From Dendrolimus kikuchii (taxonomy: Eukaryota > Arthropoda > Insecta > Lepidoptera > Lasiocampidae), in NCBI GenBank assembly GCA_019925095.2, contig CM034412.1:13616001-13680000 (forward strand): a DNA stretch of 64,000 nt, written 5' to 3'. Shown here in pieces: positions 53,301-62,300 of the stretch (within the stretch, counting starts at the first letter, position 1; every line of letters starts with the position of its first letter). A model generated the notes under the pieces. That model was not told where the DNA came from, did not search any database, and saw only the letters and a list, made by a program, of their open reading frames with translations. A program made the translations under genes and the position numbers.

Positions 53301-56300
53301 TAACTTCGATTATTGCAACGGAACTGTTGTAGCCAGGACTATATTGCTTAATATTTGCTCGTTGGTGTATCCAGGTAAGCTTACGTTTCACCAGGCAATA
53401 CTATTTTTATTTATTGCATGAGTTAGCAGACAGGCACTCGACCCACCTAATGGAAACAACAAAGGTGCTACCAATGTGTTGCCGCTCTCTAAAGGGAAAC
53501 TGGAACCTGGTCACTAATGCCGGAACATAACTTAAGGTTGTTATGACGGCATTCTCTAGGCAAGGGGTGGTTGCCATCCAGATGGGCAAATACCCTACCA
53601 TCTGGCCGTGGGATATTTTGTCACCTCTTACGTCAGGCCGCCCGGCCGCAGGCACTTGTATTCTTCCTGCACGGATACAAACTTGTCAGCAAGGGTTGTT
53701 GTCTTTGATATTAAAACGGTTTCGAATAATTCTATGCCAACAATGAATGAAACTATGAATGATTTTAGAATATTGGCTCTAGTTTTTAAAAATCTTCATT
53801 TTCATATTACATTAGAAAGCAAGCATCAAAAAGACATAATAATTATTTACCATAATATCTAATATTTGTTGAAAGATATCACTAATTCTTTGTTTCAGAG
53901 GTTAATTAGTATTTATAAATGTAACTTTATACAATATTTCAGAGAATCTCTTTTTACTTATACGTTTTTCTTTTAAAATGTTTTGGGGATAATTGTCTTT
54001 GTAAGAACCAGCAGTCATCTGCAATCATGTAACGATCCTGTATCTCTTATCAGCTCTTATGCATTTCGTCCATCTCTTCTGAGTCCTGCTGCAAGTGCTC
54101 TTCTCGTACATCGCTAAAATGACCAAAATTAATTTAATTAATTCAGCAAACTTTACAGAGAGTGTAACTTTATGCTCATATTTATTTTAAAAAACCAGAG
54201 CCAATTCAGTAATTCCATGAACATATTCGTAAGCTGTGTACTTACGGGCAAAAAAACTTTTTCTTATTCAGCAGTGTAATCAATATTTTGTTAATTTCCT
54301 TATAGTTGGTGCAGTGAAAAAGGTTGAAAACCGCTGCCTTATACATATATACATACATACATAACTTCACGCCAGTTCCCTTGCGGGGTAGGCACGAACA
54401 ACAGAGCGCCATTTAGGTTTATTCTTACACACCTCACTTGCTTCTTTGACATTCATAACTCTTGTCATGCACGCTCGTCTGTTCTTAAGGCTCCTAACAT
54501 CACCTTCTGCTAGTACACGATCAATTTGATCATGGAAAGTGTGTCGTGGCCTTATAACACCAATTATATTTTCTTTTCAGTTGACATTCACAATATAATG
54601 CGTCACAAAACATCAAACCGCGATATATTTGAACGAGACACGACCAATATAAATAACAGATGGCAGCACTTGGAGAATACCAGGCTTGCCAACATGGCGG
54701 AGAAATTCCTACAGGTCACATTGAAAATGTTGAATGTGCTGGTACATTTGACCGAGGAAGTTAATCCTAATGTGCATTTGAATAAAGGTGGGATTGCATT
54801 ACCCGGCAGTCCTGTTAGACGGAAAACACAGGGTGGGATATGTTTTATTTATTATATAAAATTTCTGTCTTTCACCTTCTCCCAATTATTTGGGGTCAGC
54901 ACAATCTGTCTTTTCCTTCCATATTCTTATATTCGGGATTATAGTCCTCTGGCACATCACAAATCAACGTGTCATCCTTCACACAATCAATTACTTTTTT
55001 GGTCCATCTTTACATTTGTTCAACATTCTTTGTGTCAGACAAGTTTCATTCGTCCTCATTACATGCCAATACTACCTTAGTATTCTTCCTCTCAATTTTT
55101 CAGTCACGGGTGCAACATTAAAGATCCCCTTATGTATTCACTTCTCACCTTACCCATTCTTGTAACACCACACATCCATCTCAACATTATCGTCTCCACT
55201 GAGTGGTGACACTGATCTACCATCTTTTGTGGCCCAAAATTCAGACTAGTTTAACATGACCGATCGTACTAGAGATTTATACATCTGATCTTTTAGTTGA
55301 AATGACATATTATTTGTCAAAATGGCATCCTGCACACAATCTGTTCATTCTTGTAACACCGCACATGTATAGTTTATTGTTAATCAAATTAACAAAGAAT
55401 TATTTTGAAACAGACCCAATCTCAGTGCGTAAAGGCAGTACGCCAACAGAGTCTGTTGACGACAAAGGCTCTTTGCGCAAGAAACCGCCGCCGCCGGCTT
55501 CCAGTCTAAAAGCAAATTTCAGCGGACACTTTTATAACGAACCGTTTTATATGAAATTCTATGAGAACTTGAGAGCTGTGTATTCCAATCATAAGGTGAG
55601 TTTTATATTACATTATTTTATCTTAAAAGATCATTTTGGTACATCACAAACACGGTTTTGGTTATTAATTACACTATTTAACGATGTTATCTCTTCGTCT
55701 CCGAAAGTTAGATATTAATTTAGAAAATGTTTTGAATTAACCGTCTAAATACACAATTCAACAGTTTTTTTATTTAAAATTTCATAAGGTAAAACAAGGT
55801 ATATGTTAAACACTTCTTTAGATATTAATTTCTTGTGGACTGTATTTATTTTAATTATAAAAGAAAATTGCACGTGCGTGACATAATGACAATTTTAATA
55901 ATAATGGGGGGGGGGGGGGGGTGACAGATAAAAAAACAAAAGAACATCTATGTTCTAAGTTTAAACAATATATTTGGTGACCAGTACCATGCCGCACCAA
56001 ATTAGTCAAAACTATTTGTTGGAGATTCCAACAGTATATATTAGTTGATTGTAAATATGATATCCTTTATTGTCTGAGCCGGTAAACTTATCCGGAAACC
56101 TGCCCGCCTTATGGGAAACGGTTACCGTCGCCTATAGACAGTTGCAACATCAGGGGCGATTCCAATGCGTTGCCAATCTCTAGGGTGGGATATAAGAGTT
56201 AGGATAGAGGGAATAGGATACGTGTATGTAATAGGGGAACTCCAAGTCACCGTGCGAAACACGATTGGCGCAAATCTAACCATTTAACTCCGATATTCTG

Positions 56301-59300
56301 TGAGAACTATGACACGGATCAAGCCATCATGCTCTTTGGTGGCGGTTATTATAGAAATAGGGCTTAATGGGGAGGCGAGGGTCAGGAATACCATCATACA
56401 GTGTTTACCTAGTTTGGGCTCCTGTATTTCCCATCTTATTAAGTTTCTCAAATTTTTGCACTCTATTCATTTTGTTTTTCTTTTTATGTGAGGTAAATAA
56501 ATACATTATTATTATATTATTAAGCCAGCTTTAATCATGAAATGATTGGAGTATGGCTCTACCACGCAATAAATCTTTACTGAGCAATTGATATTCCTAT
56601 AATTCTACGGTGTCTATCGATATCTCTATGTTAATAAAAATATGTTTTTTGACCTATAGATAAATCTAGACCCAAAATCGAGTATGTTCCACACATTCCT
56701 AACGGCAGTGCTTAACTGTCTAGCAATACAATTAGAACTAGCAACTGAAAAAGAAGTTGGTAACGTCACTGAAGAAATACTATATTATCTCAAATGTATT
56801 ATGCCTTTATGTCCAGAGAAGACCGTAAATTGTATCACACAACTCCTAAAATGCCTTTTTGGAACTAATATGCTTAATCAATATAATGATTTTATGAGTA
56901 TAGCTGATAAATATGACCCAGATGTCAAAACAAGCTTCTATACCGATGTTATGTTGGTCAATTCATTCAAAATTGATGAAGGTTCTAGACGTAGTAGTGT
57001 CTGTTCGAGTTCTAGTCAAAAATTTAGTTCGGATAGTAAAAATCCGAAAATGATGGAAGAGAAGAGATTATTGATGGCAATGGAAAATTTTGCAAAGAAT
57101 AAATCTGATAGAAAGTGGAACACTAATAAGAAGGAGTTGGAACGATATATAAGGCTCTTCGAGCCTGTTGTTATACAGGCTTTGAAGGTAAGCATACAAA
57201 TAATTCTGCTGCTATTGATAATTGTGTCATTTTCATCAATTCATTCTATTTGACTGCCTGTGTGGTTGAGTAGGCTAAGCCTTTGCCGGCTTAGTTCACT
57301 GGAACGCAGAGACTCCAGGTTCGATTTCTGAAATGGAAAATTTCGTATCATAATAATGTTTTCGCCATTCGCCAGATTAGTTATGAAATTTCTTTTAAGC
57401 TAGGTTGCCTGGAAGAGATCGCTTTTAGCGATAAGGGCGCCTATTGTTTTGCCAAGAAGTATTGTAATTATGCATTTTGTTTATTTCGGTGAGCAATAAA
57501 GTGTTATCTTTCTATTTTTTGACATTTTCTTTGCTCTGTTCTTTTTTATAGAAGAATTCTCTTTGTGTCTTGTCGCAGTTTTCTTTTTTCTAAGAGATGA
57601 GGCTTCTTTTTATTTTCTCTTTGTTCTTTTTGAGTCTCTCTTAAGAGATTTCTCAGACAGAGCGAGTCCTTTTAATGTAATTTTTAATCTATCTTTTATT
57701 CGTTTTTAAAGAGATGCTTAATACAGACACGTAAGTTACATATATACTTTAATGTTTGCAAGAATAAACAGTTCACCGAATGCGTATAATAGAAACATTC
57801 TGTAGTATATTACCTCTGCTTAATTTATGTTCTTATTGATTTATTAGATACGTATTATGTAAAATCTATGTTTTTAGAGTTACACAATGCAAAATGATAT
57901 TCCATTGCAATGCCAAGTGTTGACACTACTGAACCAACTGCTTACGTTGAGAGTGAATTACTGCATGCTAGACAGCGATCAGATCTTTATCGGATTTCTG
58001 ATGAAACAACTCGATTTGGTTGAGCAACATGAGATACCGTGAGTATGTTGTGAGATAGGATATTCATTATTAGGAAATTTAGACACACATACACACTTAT
58101 ACGGACATACACGCATGTATCACACACAATAACTTTTTGGCGGGACATTAAAATGTGATGTTTTCGCGAGTAGTTTTATTTTCAATAATAACGTCGGTTA
58201 AAGTCGTACAATAATTTTATGATATTGTTTTTGAACAAGAATTGTGCGTTTGTTGGAATTCTCAACTGTTTAATTATTTATTTAAGTTTATGGCTTGGCA
58301 GCGAGGCCTTTAAGCCAAATCTTAGTTTACAATATAGTTTCTTCGTTTTCTTAAGCCTATGTGTAGCACAGCTGAATTGTAGGTTATCAGCTAGTGCCAT
58401 TCAAAGGAGTTCTTGTGACAACTCAAAAGGCCACATTTGACTATACAGTTCACATTTCTCACAAAACACATAATTACTATTCAAAAACTATCAATATCCT
58501 ACAACTATTGTTCATTTTAGAGTAATTTTACACATTTTTAGAAAATAAAACTGAGTACCAGCTCACCAATCTTGGGTCGACTGGTTTCCGTAGTCCATTT
58601 AGATCACAGCACAACATCTCCTTTCAGTTCCCGCCAAAAACTCTCAACTATTTAATGAAATCTACTTTTTCGATCTGCTAGAGAACAATCTCGTTTCGCG
58701 TCAGTCAAAGTTCTAAAGTTGGTCAAGCGAATTAGGGTAAACTAACGAACCTTTGCAGTGCCGCAAAAAAGGCGTCCGTAGAAAGTTCCGAGACAGCCTC
58801 TAAGTGCACTGCCTTGGTGGCGAGACAAACGAAAACACAAAAGTAGCCTTTGAGAAGTTTGGCATTGCGTAGAGTACTTGATTTAATTAGGAATGGTCCG
58901 GCAAAATCCGTGGACACTTGACTAAACACCGGTTGTGGGCTGACTCGATCAGCCGGTAGGTCGGCCATAAAAGGGGGATTCGGCTGAGCTCGATGCCTAA
59001 AACAGCGTACACATTTAAAGACACGGTGACGAATGACTCGCCTTCCAGATAAAATCCAGTATTGTTGACGGAGTAGTGCGTGTAGTGTATCTGCGCCCGG
59101 GTGGCAGTGTATAGTGTGGAAATGATCTATAATTAGGTCCACAAGGGGGCTTGAACTGGGTAAGATGAGGGGATGTTGTGTGTCATATCTAAGGGCTGAG
59201 TTGGACAAGCGCCCTCCTACTCTAAGAAGACCATCCTTGAGAAAGGGCGAGAGGCGTTGTATTCGCACTGTACATAATTTGTTAGTTTGCAGTCGGTGGA

Positions 59301-62300
59301 TGTCTTCAGCGAACATATTTTGTTGGACTGAGCGTACCCAGTGTAAGAGCGCTTTCTTACGTTCGTCTACGGTAATGGGACCAACGATGCGAGAGTGAGA
59401 AGATACCAAGCAATTGTGTGCAAAACGTTTAATACATGCGGTTACGCCTACAAGTGTGTCTAAGGAGCTGAATCTCGTGAGTAAATCCGTGTCTAGATCA
59501 GGAACCGCGATGTGAGCTACCATTTTTCTTGGTTTTAGACCAGGCAGTACGTGATGACCCAAAGCAGGGGGCATCGTGGGCCAGGTATCAGGTGGGGCCT
59601 TGAGCCAAGTAGGCGACCACCATAGGTCATAGGCTAAGAGTTCCTGTGCTGATATTCCCCTGCTAGCACAGTCGGCAGGGTTAAGAGCTGAGGGTACATG
59701 TCTCCAAGTAGGGTTACATGGATTGGCTGCAATGGCAGAGACTCGATTGGCCTCAAAGACCTGTAGGGATTGAGAAGGAGTTTTAAGCCAGGCGAGTACG
59801 ATAGTACTGTCTGACCAACAAAAGTGTTGCTGAATGGTAATGTGGGCAGAAAGTTGAACAGAGACGCGAGAAATGAGCAGCGAAGTGAGGTGTGCAGCTG
59901 AAAGTTCCAGCTTTGGTATAGTCTGTCGGGTTTTAATGGGGGCTACCTTGGATTTAGAAACAAGTAGTCTGACGTGTACCTGACCCGTGATATTCGTTTC
60001 ATGAAGATAGACTGCGGCTGCATATCCGGATTCGGATGCATCGGCAAAACCGTGTAGGGTGTAGGTGGAATCTTTGCTGGTGCAAATTGTTCTGGGGAGT
60101 CGAAGAGCAGAGAGTAGAGGTAAGTCTTCAAAAATGTGCTGAAATTGAAATGTGACATCATTGGGAGCCGATTCATCCCAGTCTAACTTTAGAGTCCATA
60201 GGTGCTGAATGAGCAGTTTTGCGCGGAAAATAACTGGGCTGATCCATCCACTAGGATCGTATAAACGAGCGATGGTACTGAGTATTGACCTTTTGGTAAA
60301 TTTTTCCAGTGTAGGTACCGAAATGTGATATGTAAATTCGTCCGTTTGTGGTATCCATTGCATACCAAGTACCTTGATTGCATTGGAGTCGGGTACAACA
60401 TCAAAATCCTTGGGTATGTCACATTGATCATCCGGGAAGCGTTCTAAAAGCTGACGAGAGTTTGAGGTCCACTTTCGCAAATGAAATCCCCCTAGGGCTA
60501 GTAACTCAATGAGTTCAGTCTGCAGAGCTATTGCCTTGTCAACTGAATCATGCCCAGTCAGAATGTCATCCACGAATATGGAGTGCGTAAGAACCTGTGC
60601 AGCCTGGGGAAAACGGTGACCTTCATCAGTGACCAGCTGTATAATAGATCGATTGGCGAGGAAGGGGCTGGGTCGTAGGCCATACGTGACAGTGGACAGG
60701 GCGTAAGTGAGCAGAGGTTGATCTGGAGAAGAGCGCCATAGAATGAGTTGGAACCGTCTGTGGTCTGGGTGAACTAGTATATTTCTAAACATCATCTGGA
60801 TGTCTGTACTAAAGACCACTTTGTGAGTACGAAAATTTAGAATGATGTCAGTAATATCACGTTGGAGCGGTGGGCCAGTGTGCAGACAGTCATTAAGACT
60901 GACACCATTAGAGCTCTTACAGCTGCCATCAAAAACCGTGCGAAGTTTTTCAGAGTTGGCTTTGAAGATGCCATGATGCGGGACGTAAAAATGGTCTTTT
61001 CCTTTGAATGTGCTGGGGTGACAAAGAGCCATGTGGCCCATGTCAATGTATTCCTTCATGAAGTCGATATATTTTGAGCGGAGGGTAGGATCTCTTTGGA
61101 GTTTGCGCTCCAAATTAAGGAATCGTCGTAGTGCAATAGCGTGGGTTGCACCGAGCTTAGGTGCCTTTGTAAGAAAGGGAAGGGATACTATGTATCGCCC
61201 TGTGGGATCACGTGTGGTGGTAGAACGAAAGTTCTCCTCACACTCGTCAGAGGTTGAGTTGTCCTTTGATTGCACTTCTTCGACTTCCCAGAATCTCTCC
61301 AGAGCGGAGTGTATTTCTTTATTTGAGTGTTGGGGTTGTAAACAGTCAATATTTACTAGTGCTGAATTAACTTGAGGCTCAGGCTTTGTGTAGTTTGGAT
61401 TGATAGGACCTAAAAGAGCGAAATTGAAGATCGTGCCGAAGGCTATTGGTCTGCCGGGGCCCAAAAAAATTTTGTTACCATCCAAAATTTGGCCCAAGAC
61501 ATCAGAACCTAAAATCAAGTCAATAGCGGCTGGAAAACGATAAGACGAGTCTGCTAGGGGAAGCTGTGTCGAGTCGAGGAGTGGAACAACGTCAGGTAAC
61601 ATTGTTAATGGTAAAAGACCTGTCAAATCTGGTAGAATGTATGCCTTTGCGCTAATTACTGGGACTTCGGTGTGAATAGGGCGGAATGTGATGGTAGTTG
61701 AAGAACTAGAGTTTTGAGTCTGCTGATTACCGACTCCTGTAATTTTTAGTTCTGTGTGCTCGACAGGCAAACGTAATTTTTGTGTCATAGTTTTAGTTAA
61801 CAAGGTTAGCATGGAACCGCTGTCTAATAATGCTCTTGCCTTATGAAATTCTCCAGCGTTGTCTGCTAGTTCTAGGGACACAGTGGGTAATAAAACTGGT
61901 GGATCGTGTACTGTAATGTGCTGAGTATGTGCTGAAATATGACTGTCATTTTGGTTAGCTTTATCAGAGGAAGTAACAGGGCTGCCGGGCAAGTGATTAT
62001 TATGATAAACTTTATTATCATAGTGCTGAGTATGAAACTGGGATTTATTTTGTTTACGTGATGTAGTGGATGGTGTATATTGTAGCGATGGTATGGGTGG
62101 GTGTAGTGTAGTATTGTGTAAGTGAGTAGCAGGTAGTCATTGTTGTGAATTAATAGGTGAATTACGACGAGAAGAGTTTCTTGATTCCGTGGTTGGGCGG
62201 GTGTGTTCTTGTCCTCTTAGTTGTGGGGGCAAGAGGTGAGAATTGTCATATGTGGGTGATTCAAAGCCACTGCGATGTAAGGTGGTATGGTGTTTCTCGC

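Noticed and set aside
58219..58440. A 73-codon hydrophobic open frame as the missing htt exon
   Set aside because: No resemblance to the expected huntingtin block, and no acceptor/donor pair with phases 2 and 0.
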